A stretch of 64,000 nucleotides of DNA from Neoarius graeffei (lineage: Eukaryota; Chordata; Actinopteri; Siluriformes; Ariidae). The notes under the pieces were generated by a model. The model did not search any database. It was not told where the DNA came from and worked only from the letters and a program-made list of their open reading frames with translations. The stretch is taken from NCBI RefSeq assembly GCF_027579695.1, contig NC_083581.1, positions 60,462,200-60,526,199 of the forward strand. Reading direction: 5' to 3'. The position numbers and the translations under genes were made by a program. This document shows, one piece after another, positions 1 through 17,200 of this stretch. Positions within the stretch are counted from its first letter, which is position 1, and each line of letters opens with the position of its first letter.

Positions 1-4612
<4,612 letters not shown>

Positions 4613-4860
4613 TCCTTCCCATCACTTCCCTCTTCTTCCACAGTGGTACAAGGAGGAGAATCTCTGATCCGGTCTTCCATGATATGTGTTTCTGTCGGTC
4701 TCAAAGTTGGTGCTATGTATGCTGTCCCAAATTGGGATTAAATCAGTTTTAAAGAGTCTATCTACTGAAACTGTCTCTTTCATCAGCACTGCCATGGCAT
4801 GGCTCCACCTTCTATTGTTCTCTTTCTCACTGGCTTATAAATCTACAGTATACACATTTC

Positions 4861-5399
4861 CTGTGCCCGAAATCACTCACTTGTTCACTACTCCCAACTC
4901 ACTATATAGGGAATATAGAGAGGACTATATAGTGAGCTCATTGATAAAATTTAAAAACGCTTTCGGACACTAGTCCATCACGCTGGTATTTACGTCATTA
5001 CTGTCACACAATTAAAACGTGCCAGATCAGTTGGCTGGTGGGTTTTCAAAACAAATACATGCATGTATTTTTGTGATAAATCCATAATATACTGAGCATA
5101 TTTCCCACATTAATCAATACAAAGTACTTTGTGTCTGCTGCATCTTTCAGTTCTTTTAAATCAAGACTAAATACTTTCTTCTTTGCCGCTGCCTTTTATT
5201 AAATCAAATTTGAGACTTTTTAATTTGATTTCTTTCAGCGCGACCGCAATGCATGATGGGATATGTTGCTTTGGTTAGTGACCACTGGTTGTACACTACT
5301 TTTCGTGATGCATTGTGGGATACTTTGAGTGCACTATATAGGGTGTAAATAATCCTCACTAAGGTTTCGGACAGCACTAGAGAGCGATTTCGGACACAG
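4861..5399. mobile_element. MITE with CTGTGYCCGAAATC inverted ends
   Basis: The left end CTGTGCCCGAAATCACTC and the right end GAGCGATTTCGGACACAG are inverted copies with two mismatches. Internal CACTATATAGGG blocks near each end are also inverted. No coding capacity was seen. No convincing target duplication was found, so the superfamily is left open. Confidence 0.65.
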
Positions 5400-6660
5400 G
5401 GAATGTCTTTCAACATTTTTCCTTTTTTATACTCTGCTTCAGATGTAATCATGAAATCCATTTACCAGTTATCATATTACAACAGAATTGTTTTGTTGGT
5501 CATTTTGTTAATGTCATAAAGGAGCCTAGAATTAACAGTAACGTTTGCTCAGACTCTTGTCACTTGATCAACAGAAATACTGTGTTTGACTTATAGACTT
5601 TAGACTGTATGGACTTCAGAGGAATCATGACTCCTCTATGAAATCTGTCATATTGCAGATAATCACTTAGACACAACACGTAAGCCATGTGGTAGGAGCT
5701 TCTACACTAGGGTTCGACACAATTGTGCATAGAGCACTATGCAATAAGCTGCTATGGACATGCTGTTAACTGTTGTTGGGTTTCCCCCCACTTCCTCTCC
5801 AGGGACATTCTTGGTATTTGGTATACCTGACTCAAAAAAAACTTGGGATGCTGTGTAAAACACAAATAAAAACAGAATGCAATGATTTGCAAATCCTTTT
5901 CAACATATATTCAATTGAATACAATGCAAAGACCAGATATTTAATGTTCAAACTGAAACTTTTTGTTTTTTACACTCATTGTGAATTTGATGCCTGTAAC
6001 ATGTTTCAAAAAAGTTGGAACAGGGTCGTGTTTACCACTGTGTTACATCACCTTTTCTCTTAACAACACTCAGTAAGTGTTTGAGAACTGTGGACACTAA
6101 TTGTTGAAGTTTTGAAGTTGAAATTTTTCTCATTCTTGCTCGATATACAACTTTAGTTGCTCAACAGTCCGAGGTCTCTGTCGTATTTTGCACTTCATAA
6201 TGCGCCACATGTTTTCAATGGGAGGCAGGCAGGCCAGTTTAGCACCTACACTCTTTTTTTACTATGAAGCCGCACTGTTGTAACACATGCAGAATGTTGC
6301 TTGGCATTGTTTTGCTGGAATAAGCAGGGATGTCCCTGAAAAAAACATCATCTGGATGGCAGTATATGTTGCTCCAAAACCCATATGTACCTTTCAGTAT
6401 GAATAGTGACTTCACAGATATGCAAGTGACCTGGGTTACTAACATGCCCCCATACTGTCCTAGATGCTGGCTTTTTTACTTTGTGCTGGTAACAATCTGG
6501 ATGGTCCTTTTCTTCTGGATATATGTCTGAAAGCCTATATTATAATGGCTTTTTTTTAATACATATGAAAAATATGAGGGAGAAAGAATGAATCAAAGTG
6601 AAGGGTAACGAGGAAGGGAGGAGTGGAGAGATTCATGCAATGTTTGTGCGAACAGAAATA

Positions 6661-7703
6661 TACTGCCCGGCCCAAAAAAGTAGCGCACACTTTTTTTGGT
6701 CTGCCTTTAGCTTTGATTACGGCACCCAATTACCATGGCATTGTTGCAACAACTTTATGCAGCATTGCAACTTTATTTCCACCCGGAGTTGCATTAATTT
6801 TTCACTGTGATATTGTACTGACAACAGGAGAGTCGAACCACTCTGTTAAAGTTTTCTCCAGCACATCCCAAATACTTTTTAATGGGGTTAATGTCAGGAC
6901 TCCGTGATGGCCAATTCATGAGTGAAAATGATTCCTCATGCTTCCTGGATCACTCTTTCATAATTTGATCCCTAATTTTATGCCTGTGTCATCAGGGAAG
7001 AAAAAAAATACATTGATGTGAACCTGGTCATTCAGTACATTCAAGTCATCAGCTGACCTTCATTTCATTGCCACGTAATGTTGCTGAGCCTCAACCTGAC
7101 TAAATGAAACAACCCCAGACCATAACAGTGTACAGAGATTTGTACAGTGGCAATTATGCATGCTTTCATGCGCTTCCCTTCTTACCCTGACTCGCCCGTC
7201 ACTCCAGAACAGGGTAAATCTGAACTCGTCAGACCGCATGACCTTTTTCCATTGCTCCAGAGTCCAATCTTTATGCTCCTGAAGCTTTTTCTTCTGATTA
7301 GTCTCACTAACAAGTGGTTTTCTTATGGCCACACAGCTGTTTAGTCCCAATCCTGTGAGTTCTCATCACAATGTGCGTGTGGAAATGCTCTTATTGTCAC
7401 TATTAAACATAGCTATGAGTTCTGCTGGGGTTTGGGGTGTGGGCTTTTTAAAAAAAATATATATATAAATGATTTGACTTCAAGTGTTTAAGTGATCTCT
7501 GATCACGGTCAGTCAGGATTTTTTTTCCTGGCCACGTTTCTTCTGTGAAGTTGACAGTTCACCACTATCCTTTCAGGTTTAATAATGCATTATTGCAACA
7601 TATTAATTACTGCAGTAATTATCCAATGAAAAGCTCTTTAGAATTTGCTTATTTCAGCCCAAACAGTGGCTTTTTATTTTTTATTTTTTGGCCAGGCTGT
7701 GTA
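6661..7703 (-). mobile_element. Tc1-like element nested in the 5825..8106 element, decayed
   Basis: The left end TACTGCCCGGCCCAAAAAAG and the right end TTTTTTGGCCAGGCTGTGTA are inverted. The minus strand from about 7350 to 7060 carries a transposase remnant with WTLEQWKKVMRSDEFRF and a serine-aspartate catalytic region. The remainder is interrupted. Confidence 0.7.
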
Positions 7704-7833
7704 TGTTGGAGAATGTGAAGTAGAAGCTTTTTTGAGGCAGAAAGGCTTGCAGACCTTAGACGCCATAGACCAAGACATTTGAATTTGTGTTGGTCTCGAA
7801 AAGAATATCAGTGTCAATGTCCTGCCGTGCTGT

Positions 7834-7995
7834 GTCTCTCTTTTACACAGACATCAATTCCGGCTCTGTTACGACCATTCGTTCCGGCTCAGAGGTGGAA
7901 CAACGGACCCATTCTGAATTCGGATATTTTATACAGAACGTGAGGTGGAATCATGGCGTAAGCCTCTCACCTTGAACAGGCTGTGTAAAAGAGAC
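7834..7995. mobile_element. Small MITE with CTCTTTTACACAG inverted ends
   Basis: A 13-bp perfect inverted repeat (CTCTTTTACACAG at 7838 and CTGTGTAAAAGAG at 7981) bounds about 155 bp with no reading frame. It lies between the nested Tc1 element and the right end of the outer Tc1 element. Confidence 0.55.
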
Positions 7996-8106
7996 TTTTG
8001 TATTGTATTCAATTAAAAGAACTGGTTGAAAAGGATTTGCAAATCATTGCATTCGGTGTTTATTTACGTTTTATACAGCATCCCAACTTTTTTGGAATCA
8101 GGGTTG

Positions 8107-8615
8107 TTGAAGTGCCCTGTTCTTATGTTACTTGTAATGCAGAAGGTTCAGTGTTCGGAGAAAGCTGATGCCAAACAGCAGAAAACCAAAACCCTTGTGC
8201 CTGCACACTGTTTTATACAGTAACTGTGTTGCCTTATTTGATTTTCCTTAGCTGTGCTTTTAAAAATGTTTCAAAACTGATCAAAGTTAGTAGCAGATAG
8301 AAAACACTGTGTAATGTACAAAAACATCAAGAAAAATAATACACCTGTTGGTTATCAGTGAAGCAAAAATGTCTTATTATTCATTATTGTTGATTTTGAG
8401 TTTTTGGAGTTTTTCTGTGTGTATATTTTCTGTATCTTTATAAAGGTCTTGTTTAGAGTTTTCTGTTATTATAATGCTGAATTATGTGGAGACTTTTAAT
8501 CACTGATCTTTTTTTTTTATTTATGGAAAAGACTCCTTCCTTTATATTTTAGCTTCTGCATAATGGTCACTTAATAAATCATTATTTATACACAGTTCTT
8601 TCTCTCTTGCCCTTC

Positions 8616-8664
<49 letters not shown>

Positions 8665-8744
8665 ATCCTCTCGACTTACATTGGGGTATAGTATAATTTC
8701 CTTAATTATTTTAGCTATTTTTTTTCTAATCCGTTAAATATCAG
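8107..8744. other. Intergenic stretch without recognisable gene
   Basis: AT-rich sequence containing the (ATTG)n run. No conserved reading frame or repeat family was recognised. Confidence 0.5.
8617..8664. repeat. (ATTG)n microsatellite
   Basis: About twelve uninterrupted ATTG units. Confidence 0.95.
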
Positions 8745-8966
8745 CAACAATGCTGGCCACCAAAGAGTCCTGACCTTAATCCCAATGAAAGTCTTTGGGA
8801 TGTGCTGGAGACGGCGTTACGTTGTCAAGACAAGACCTGGGGGGGGAATTAATACAGCTGTGAATGAAAAGTGTGATGTTGCATAAGGTTGTTGAAACAA
8901 CGCCACAGCGAATGTGTGCCATAATCATATCTCAAGGCAGTCCAACAAAATATTAGTGTCTGTGAC
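8745..8966 (+). mobile_element. Tc1 transposase 3'-end fragment
   Basis: The plus strand reads WPPKSPDLNPNESLWDVLE, the third catalytic region of Tc1 transposases. A degraded C-terminus follows, ending in the ...GGPTKY-like position (CAGTCCAACAAAATATTAG). Neither terminus is present. Confidence 0.75.
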
Positions 8967-9024
8967 TCCTCCCTGTTAGAGTATTTTTATAATGTAATAT
9001 ACTACAACTTTATTGTAGTCAAAG

Positions 9025-10436
9025 ACTACCAAAGTATGTGAACCTTTGCTTTCAGTATCTGGTGTGACCCCCTTGTGCAGCAATAACTGCAACTAAACGT
9101 TTCCAGTAACTGTTGATCAGTCCTGCACACCGGCTTGGAGGAATTTTAGCCCATTCCTCCGTACAGAACAGCTTCAACTCTGGGATGTTGGTGGGTTTCC
9201 TCACATGAACTGCTCACTTCAGGTCCTTCCACAACATTTTGATTGGATTAAGGTCAGGACTTTGACTTGGCCATTCCAAAACATTATTCTTCTTTAACCA
9301 TTCTTTGGTAGAACGACTTGTGTGCTTAGGGTCGTTATCTTGCTGCATGACCCACCTTCTCTTAAGATTCAGTTCATGGACAGATGTCCTGACATTTTCC
9401 TTTAGAATTCGCTGGTATAATTCAGAATTCATTGTTCCATCAACGATGGCAAGCTGTCCTGGCCCAGATGCAGCAAAACAGGCCCAAACCATGATACTAC
9501 CACCACCATGTTTCACAGATGGAATAAGGTTCTTATGCTGGAATGCAGTGTTTTCCTTTCTCCAAACATAACGCTTCTCATTTAAACCAAAAAGTTCTAT
9601 TTTGGTCTCATCCATCCACAAAACATTTTTCCAATAGACTTCATGGCTTGTCCACTTGATCTTTAGCAAACTACAGATGAGCAGCAATGTTCTTTTTGGA
9701 GAGCAGTCGCTTTCTCCTTGCAACCCTGCCATGCACACCATTGTTGTTCAGTGTTCTCCTGATGGTGGACTCATGAACATTAACATTAGTCAATGTGAGA
9801 GATGCCTTCAGTTGCTTAGAAGTTACCCTGGGGTCCTTTGTGACCTCACCGACTATTACACGCCTTGCTCTTAGAGTGATCTTTGTTGGTTGACCACTCC
9901 TGAGGAGGGTAACAATGGTCTTGAATTTCCTCCATTTGTACACAATCTGTCTGACTGTGGATTGGTGGAGTCCAAACTCTTCAGAGATGGTTTTGTAACC
10001 TTTTCCAGCCTGATGAGCATCAGCAACGCTTTTTCTGAGGTCCTCAGAAATCTCCTTTGTTCGTGCCATGATGCACTTCCACAAACATGTGTTGTAAAGC
10101 TCAGACTTTGATAGATCCATGTTCTTTAAATAAAACAGGGTGCCCACTCACACCTGATTGCCATCCCATTGATTGAAAACACCTGGCTCTAATTTCACCT
10201 TCAAATTAACTGCTAATCCTAGAGGTTCACATACTTTTGCCACTCACAGATATGTAATATTGGATCATTTTCCTCAATAAATAAATGACCAAGTATAATA
10301 TTTTTGTCTCATTTGTTTAACTGGGTTCTCTTTATCTACTTTTAGGACTTGTGTGAAAATCTGATGATGTTTTAGGTCGTATGTATGCAGAAATATAGAA
10401 AATTCTAAAGGGTTCACAAACTTTCAAGCACCACTG
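9025..10436 (-). mobile_element. Tc1-like transposon, family F copy 1, transposase in two frames
   Basis: The right end is GGGTTCACAAACTTTCAAGC..CACTG next to TA, and the matching family end is seen at 52628. The minus-strand transposase starts at 10068 (MARTKEISEDLRK). It has an HTH (LHQSTVRQIVYKWRKF), then the DDE parts [21 protein letters not shown] and SPDLNPIKMLW, where Lys stands in place of the catalytic Glu. The frame changes near 9680-9740. The low-coordinate inverted end is not recognisable, so that side is truncated or strongly diverged. Confidence 0.85.
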
Positions 10437-10477
10437 TATGTGCTATATCCATTTATTTTATTCTTAAGACCACATGG

Positions 10478-10641
10478 TATGGGGCGTCGTGGCTCAGGTG
10501 GATGGGGATCCGGGGACCTGGGTTCGGTTCCGGCCCGGGGTCATTTCCTGGTCCCTCCCCGTCTCTCTCTCCCGCTCGTTTCCTGTCTCTGCACTGTCCT
10601 GTCCAGTAGTGAAGGTGAAAAAAGCCCCCCCCAAAAAAAGA
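10478..10641 (+). repeat. tRNA-derived SINE with A/B-box head
   Basis: GTGGCTCAGGTGGATGGGG and GGTTCGGTTCCGGCCC look like pol III A and B boxes. They are followed by a CT-rich body (CCCCGTCTCTCTCTCCC) and an A-rich end. This is a different SINE from the DANA-like family. It is not a tRNA gene. Confidence 0.6.
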
Positions 10642-10649
10642 CCACATGG

Positions 10650-10990
10650 TATTATGGGATGGCATGGTGGCACAGTGCATAACTAGTCTGGCTAACGCGA
10701 CTTCAAAGCTCTGCCCCCGTGTTGCGTCACACTTAGGATGGGCGGGCCCAGGCTAGTGCATAACCACCTCACAGCCCCATGATGCCTGGTTAGATTGTGA
10801 GCTCGAGTTCATCTTTGTGTGGAGGTTTACTTGCTTTCCCCATGTCCATGTTGGTTTGTTCCTGGTTCTCTGGTTTGATTTCTCTGTAAGCAGGTAGTCT
10901 TGTGTGAGAGAAAGAAAGAATGAATGAACGGCCCTGAAATGGACTGGCATCCCATCTGAACAGTGACTACTGAAACTGAATGAACGAAGG
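10650..10990 (+). repeat. Old DANA-related SINE, interrupted
   Basis: ATGGCATGGTGGCACAGTGCA, then CACCTCACAGC and TGTGGAGGTTTACTTGCTTTCC, follow the DANA-like SINE order but are strongly diverged. The 3' part ends in GAATGAATGAACG repeats. The copy is split by a 72-bp insertion at 10684. Confidence 0.6.
10684..10755. mobile_element. 72-bp mini-MITE with 9-bp target duplication
   Basis: GTGCATAAC occurs immediately before (10675..10683) and after (10756..10764). The insert begins TAGTCTGG and ends CCAGGCTA, which are inverted with one offset. It interrupts the old SINE. Confidence 0.7.
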
Positions 10991-11599
10991 AGCTGCATGG
11001 CATTCTAATTAATATTAATATTTGCATTGCAATATCATCATAGTTATCAATAATTACAAATGATCATTTATTGCACATTGTTAAAGGAGTGTAAAAAAAA
11101 AATGCTTCCAAAGAATCAGCAACTTTAATAAGCAGAGTTAGAATGATGTATATGAATATGGGCTTCATAGAAAGTTTTAAAAACTGATAATAAACTGGAC
11201 ATTTTTATAATTATGAATGATTTATATCAATGTATGATTTTCTTTGTAATACTTTCACGATGGTGTGTCATAGTTTTTTGGCTTTGGTTTTTGGCCACAT
11301 GAAAATGACCATTATAATCAAGGACACATCATCATGTGTCTTCAGGCTCAATAATCTCTTTTACATGAATTTGCGTCTCTCACGTACAGGCAGCTATAGT
11401 GTCAAGTGCTGATGGTGTCATAGTGTCAAGTGTCAGGCAAATTGACCTTCAGTGGTTGAATGATACACTGAGCTGTAATTCAATCCCATTCAGTCAACAG
11501 AATTTGGATAAAGAATCGATACTAATTAGGACTTTGGAGAATGTATCTCTGAAGTCTAACTTAGAATATGACAGCGGGGGGGAACCCAAGCCTGTACCA
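10991..11599. other. Intergenic stretch without recognisable gene
   Basis: AT-rich; a short imperfect duplication of ATAGTGTCAAGTG occurs near 11397 and 11420. Nothing else was recognised. Confidence 0.45.
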
Positions 11600-11957
11600 C
11601 ATCCATCCATCCATTATCTGTAGCCGCTTATCCTGTTCTACAGGGTCGCAGGCAAGCTGGAGCCTATCCCAGCTGACTATGGGCGAGAGACGGGGTACAC
11701 CCTGGACAAGTCGCCAGGTTATCGCAGGGCTGACATGTAGACAAACAACCATTCACACTCACACCTACGGTCAATTTAGAGCCACCAATTAACCTAACCT
11801 GCATGTCACTGTGGGGGAAACCGGAGCACCCGGAGGAAACCCACGCAGACACAGGGAGAACATGCAAACTCCACACAGAGAGGCCCTCGCCGGCCACCGG
11901 GCTTGAACCCAGGACCTTCTTGCTGTGAGGCAACAGTGCTAACCACCATGCCACCCC
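11600..11957 (-). repeat. DANA-like SINE copy 1, GATG-tail subfamily
   Basis: Full length and reversed: a (CATC)n tail at the left and the tRNA-like head (TGCTGTGAGGC..GTGCTAACC) at the right. CCTGTACCA flanks both sides (11591 and 11958). Confidence 0.9.
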
Positions 11958-12398
11958 CCTGTACCATGTCTTGTATTCAAAATTTGATGCAGCTGTCTGT
12001 TTCCACTGTCTATTAAACATACAGTCGATGCAAGAAAGTGTGTAGAAAATAGTTTTACCTACAACCTGAATAAATAATTTTTTTTTAAAAAGCACAATGA
12101 TTTTCATCTAAGCCCTGAATATATTTGATAAGCATTCGAAATGATCATTCATGTTGAACGCTGTTGAATTATTAGTAGTCCTCAGTTATTTCGTCTGTCC
12201 ATAAGTTGCTAGGATGTTTGCATGGAAATCAATTTTGGTCAAGAAACAAATGGGCTAATGCAAATCCAATGTTTCAGTGATGATAACACTTTTACACATG
12301 CAAATCCTCATCGATCAGTTGGTAGAAAAGGGAAATGGGGTTGCACAAACAGAAGAAGCAAGTGAACGTGATCTGTAAAGACCAGCTGTGCTTACAGT

Positions 12399-14203
12399 AT
12401 GGGAACGCTCTTGTTTAAGACTCTGCTGTTGGTGTGTTTCTGGAGCTGCTGTTGTGGTAGTGGACTCCAGCATGAAGGAAATATTACCATCTATAGCATG
12501 TTTCCTCTCCATAATGTAGGTGCCACTGTCTCGGCGATACCTCAGTTGACTGGCTGTAACCGGTATGACTTGTCGATATATGCATACTTCTTACAGACAA
12601 TAAAAAGTTGTGTTCAATTTAATGAGCTGCTTTGGCTTTTGCAGAGGAACTGCCAACAGCCATGGCTACTACATGGCACAGGCTCTGCGCTACGCTGTGG
12701 AGGAGATCAACAGCGACAGTCAGCTCCTGCCTGGCATCACTCTCGGCTACCAGATGTATGACACTTGCTCGCTTCGAGCTAGTATTCTGGGCACGGTGAC
12801 CCTCTTAGCCCAGCAGTATAACAGAGAGAAAGTGGAGCCTCGAGCGATCGTTCTCATCGGACCAGACAGCAGCAGCTACAGTTTCACTCCAGCTGCTGGA
12901 CTCGGTGCCTTTCTGATGCCTGAGGTACCGTACATCTATGCTTGCTTTTAGTATCTGTATATAATAGGAAAATTGTTACCTTTATAAATTGATTATTATA
13001 TTTGTCTTAAAATACTTTAATGCTCAGTAGCCTAAGTGAGTAAACAGTTTTAGTTCTAAAAATTTTTGTGATTATGTTTATATACAGTGGCTGATTTAGG
13101 TATGGGCCACATGGGCATTTGACCTACGACCTCAGGTCTCCCCAATGGCAGCCTGAGATAAGGGAAACAGGGGACTCTGTTAAATAATGCACATAGTACT
13201 AATGCAGAGTAAAATCAGTCACACAGTGAAATACTACCAAATAAACCACAATTCGTTCATAATCCTGTGAGTAGATAGTTTCACAAACATAGTGTTGCTT
13301 TTTTTTTCCTGGTTTGTGCAAAGTTTTAAGAATGAGATAAAAACCACTTTGTACACCACCAAGGTGAACCAGTTTAGTCTTGACTCTCAGCTTACAGTGT
13401 TAGATGATGGGTAATGGAAGGATGCTCGAGTGCCAAATCAACACACACAGCAAAAAAAAAAAAAAGGTCTAGGGTCAACCATCAGGTGCCCAGTTTAGGA
13501 AAGAAGAAGAGCAGAAATGCACAAACGATAACGGTATGTAGCTATGCCATCACTTTGAATATAATATTCCGCATGTAATGAAATAGGCTCGTAGAACACT
13601 TATGTTTGTGAGCTTGTGTTGTTATGTTACTTGCATACAATGACAAGATTCTGTTTCCTGTCCAACTACTGTAGCTTCCACAACACTGGATATAATTTCA
13701 CACGGTTTCAACATATGTAACCCTGCAGAAAAAAACAACAACCCCAAGTAGCAAATTAATTTTAATAATTAGATTTATGTTTTATTTGTATTTGCATAAT
13801 ACAATACTACAAATAGTTTGTTGCGTCTTTTTGATAGTTGTCTTATTTTTGTATACATCTTTAATATTTTCATAGTTTTTAATTACTGATTTAGTAATAA
13901 CTAAATCATAACCTCCGCCAAGGAGGTTATGTTTTCGGTAGCATTGGTTGGTTTGTTTGTTTGTTTGTTTGTTAGCAACATTACGGAAAAAGTTATGAAC
14001 GGATTGCTCTGAAATTTTTTCCAGAGGTGTGACTGGGCACAAGTAACAATCCATTAAATTTTGGTGGTGATCCGGATCACCTTCTGGATCCCAGATTTTT
14101 TAAAGGATTCTTGGCGGAGGTCTGCGCTCTCCGAATGCTTTTCTAGTTTGTATTTGTGTTTTTTCAAATGTCTGAATAAAAATAGGAATGGTAATTTTTT
14201 TAG

Positions 14204-14265
<62 letters not shown>

Positions 14266-17200
14266 TTTTTTAGTCCATTATACTCACAGATATAAGGTTA
14301 ACATGCATTAGTGCCATTATTTCTCTTCTGTATTTATCTAGGATTATTGGTAGTTTATAATTACGATAGATTATAACTAACTATAACTAGAAAAGCACTC
14401 GGAGAGCGCAGACCTCCACCAAGAATCCTTTAAAAAAATTCCGGGATCCAGAAGGTGATCCGGATCACCGCCAAAATTTAATGGATTGTTACTTGTGGCC
14501 AGTCACACCTCTGGAAAAAATTTCAGAGCAATCCATTCATAACTTTTTCTGTAATGTTGCTAACAGACAAACCAACAAACAAACAAACCAACGCTACCGA
14601 AAACATAACCTCCTTGGCGGAGGTAATTAGTGTAATCTTCCCTTAGGAAGATTTTTTTTTGGGGGGGGGTCGTCTATCTGTCTGTCTGCCACAGTCCTCA
14701 CAGTTGAGGGTTAGCGATCCAGGAAACTATCACCTAGCATCCCTGAAATCTCTTGGGTGATTATAGGACATCAGAGGGACCCAAACCCTCATCTGGTGGT
14801 GGGTACACATACCGGTACACACCTATGGTGTAGCCAATTGACCTAATCCACATGTCTTTGGGAGGAAACTGGAGCACCCAGAGGAAACCCACGCAGACAT
14901 GGGGAGAACATGCGAACTCCATACAGAAAGGCCCGCGTCAGCCACTGGGCTCGAACCCAGAACCTTCTTGCTGTGAGGCGGCAGTGCTAACCATTACACC
15001 ACTGTGCCGCCCGTGTGTAGGGGGGCAGTTAGTAATTAAAAGCAGAATCGAACAGGCAGATGATGTAATGAGCAAAATACAAAATTATAAGAAAACTGAT
15101 GGAGCACATTATAGAATTGCAAAAACAGACTTTGCAAACGCTGTAAAAGACCAACAGCTATACTGCGTTGCAAAGGCAAACTGTAGTATCTGCATATTGT
15201 GTCAGTGGCAAAAGACAGTCCAATAATGAATAGGTGGCGCTATTGGACCATCTTTTTCCACCGACACAATATGCAAATACTGCAGTTTGCCTTTGCACTG
15301 CAGTATAATTAAGGAACCAGGAGCAGTAAATCTGGTGAAGCAACTTACAGCAGGTGAAAAGAAATCACAGTGCTGAAGAGGGTCATTTGGAGGCCGTAAG
15401 GCTCAAAACAAAGATAATCCTTAAATTTATATAATGTGTTTTGCATCACTGATTTGGGTTTGTTGCGTTTTTACATGCAGGCCTATTGAAGTCACTGGTG
15501 TCATTTTTATTCCCTAAATTTCACAGATCTCATATGAAGCTTCAAATGAAATGCTGAGCAACAAACAGCTATACCCATCTTTCTTTCGCACCATCCCCAG
15601 TGATAAAAACCAGGTGAAAGTCATGCTCGAGATTCTTGCGAGATACAACTGGACCTGGATAGCCCTTCTCGGGAGTGACAATTCTTATGGCTTGCAGGGA
15701 ATGTTGAGCCTGTCTCAGCAAGCATCAGATTTCAATATCTGCGTCGCATATCAAGCAGTGATTCCTAATCTTCAAGCTGACACACAGTCACGGATGCAAG
15801 ACATTGTCAAGAATATCATCAAAACCAAAGTGAATACCATTGTAGTGTTTTCCAGCAAGAGAATAGCCAGAGGGTTTTTCTCATTTGTAATAGAGCAGAA
15901 TGTGACGGGGAAGGTGTGGATCGGGTCTGAGGACTGGTCCGTGGCACCCTTAGTGTCTGGCATCCCAGGAATCAGTACAATTGGAACTGTCTTGGGCGTG
16001 TCTGTAAAATATACACCTTTTAATGGGTTCCAAGATTTTGTGAACCAGGCCATAGCTAAGCTTCAACACATCAGTGTTGAAAACAGTTCCAGTGAAATGA
16101 GCGTCCCATGCTTACAGAATACAGACCTGTACAAAATGGCATCTGCACAATATCCTCTGTCAAACTACGATATCGCCTCTTCGTTTAATGTGTATCAGGC
16201 GGTATATGCAGTGGCTCATGCATTGCACCAGGCTCTCAGGTGTGATTCTGAAAAATGTCAGAACACTGAAATACAGCCATGGCAGGTCAGTGTTTTAAAT
16301 ATGTTTTATGTTTGATCTCTCTTGATACCACAGTTTTGTGTTCAAATTATACTTCAGTTTTATATTAAACCCCATTTACTGTAACCTTATAAAAGTCCAT
16401 CCATGATGGATACCATACTTCTTGAGTTATTTTCTTTTCTCTTTGTTTCAGCTCTTCCAATATTTAAAACGGGTACGGATTTCCATCAGAAACACAACGC
16501 TATATTTTGATGAGCATGGAAACCCGCCAACAGGATATGACATTGTTGCATGGAAATGGATTAATCAAACATGGTCCCTCAGAGTGGTGGGATCATTTCT
16601 TACAGAGCCCCCTAGTCTTCAGATAGACGCTTCACAGATGCAGTGGGTGGGACATGTTTAAAATATAACCTGTGTGTATAGCACCAGTCGAAAATTTGGA
16701 CACATCTTCTCGTTTATAGGTTTTTCTGTATTTTGACTATTTTCTACATTATAGAACAATACTGAAGACATCACAACTATGAAATAACATAGGGAACATG
16801 TATGGAATCATGTGGTTAAAAAATAATAAAACTAAATGTTTCGTATTTTAGATTCTTCAGAGTAGCCAACATTTACCTTGATGACACTTTGCACATTATT
16901 GGCATTATCTTAACCAGCTTCATGAGGTAGTCACCTGGAATGCTTTTCAATTAACAGATATACCTCGTCTAAAGTTAATTAGTGGAATTTCTTGCCTTTT
17001 TAATATGTTTGAGGTCAAACAGTAAATAATAACAATACAATAAATAGTCCTATTCCACAACTGTAGTAATCCATATTATGTCAAGAGCCGCTCAACTAAG
17101 TAAAGAGAAAAGACATCCATCATTACTTTAAGACATGAAGTGTCCTTTAATTAATAAAAATCAAGAAAATCCATTGAATTAGAAGGTGTGTCCAAATTTT

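Larger units (their letters stand above)
5825..8106 (-). mobile_element. Tc1-like element (AAAAAAGTTGGGA family), split by later insertions
   Basis: The two ends are inverted copies: CTTGGGATGCTGTGTAAAAC with AATGATTTGCAAATCC on the left, and ATTTGCAAATCATTGCATTC with CCCAACTTTTTTGGAA on the right. The left half keeps reversed transposase and flank sequence to about 6540 (for example ATCATCTGGATGGCAGTATA). The middle is replaced by about 1.4 kb that includes another Tc1 element and a MITE. This is a very common fish repeat family. Confidence 0.75.
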
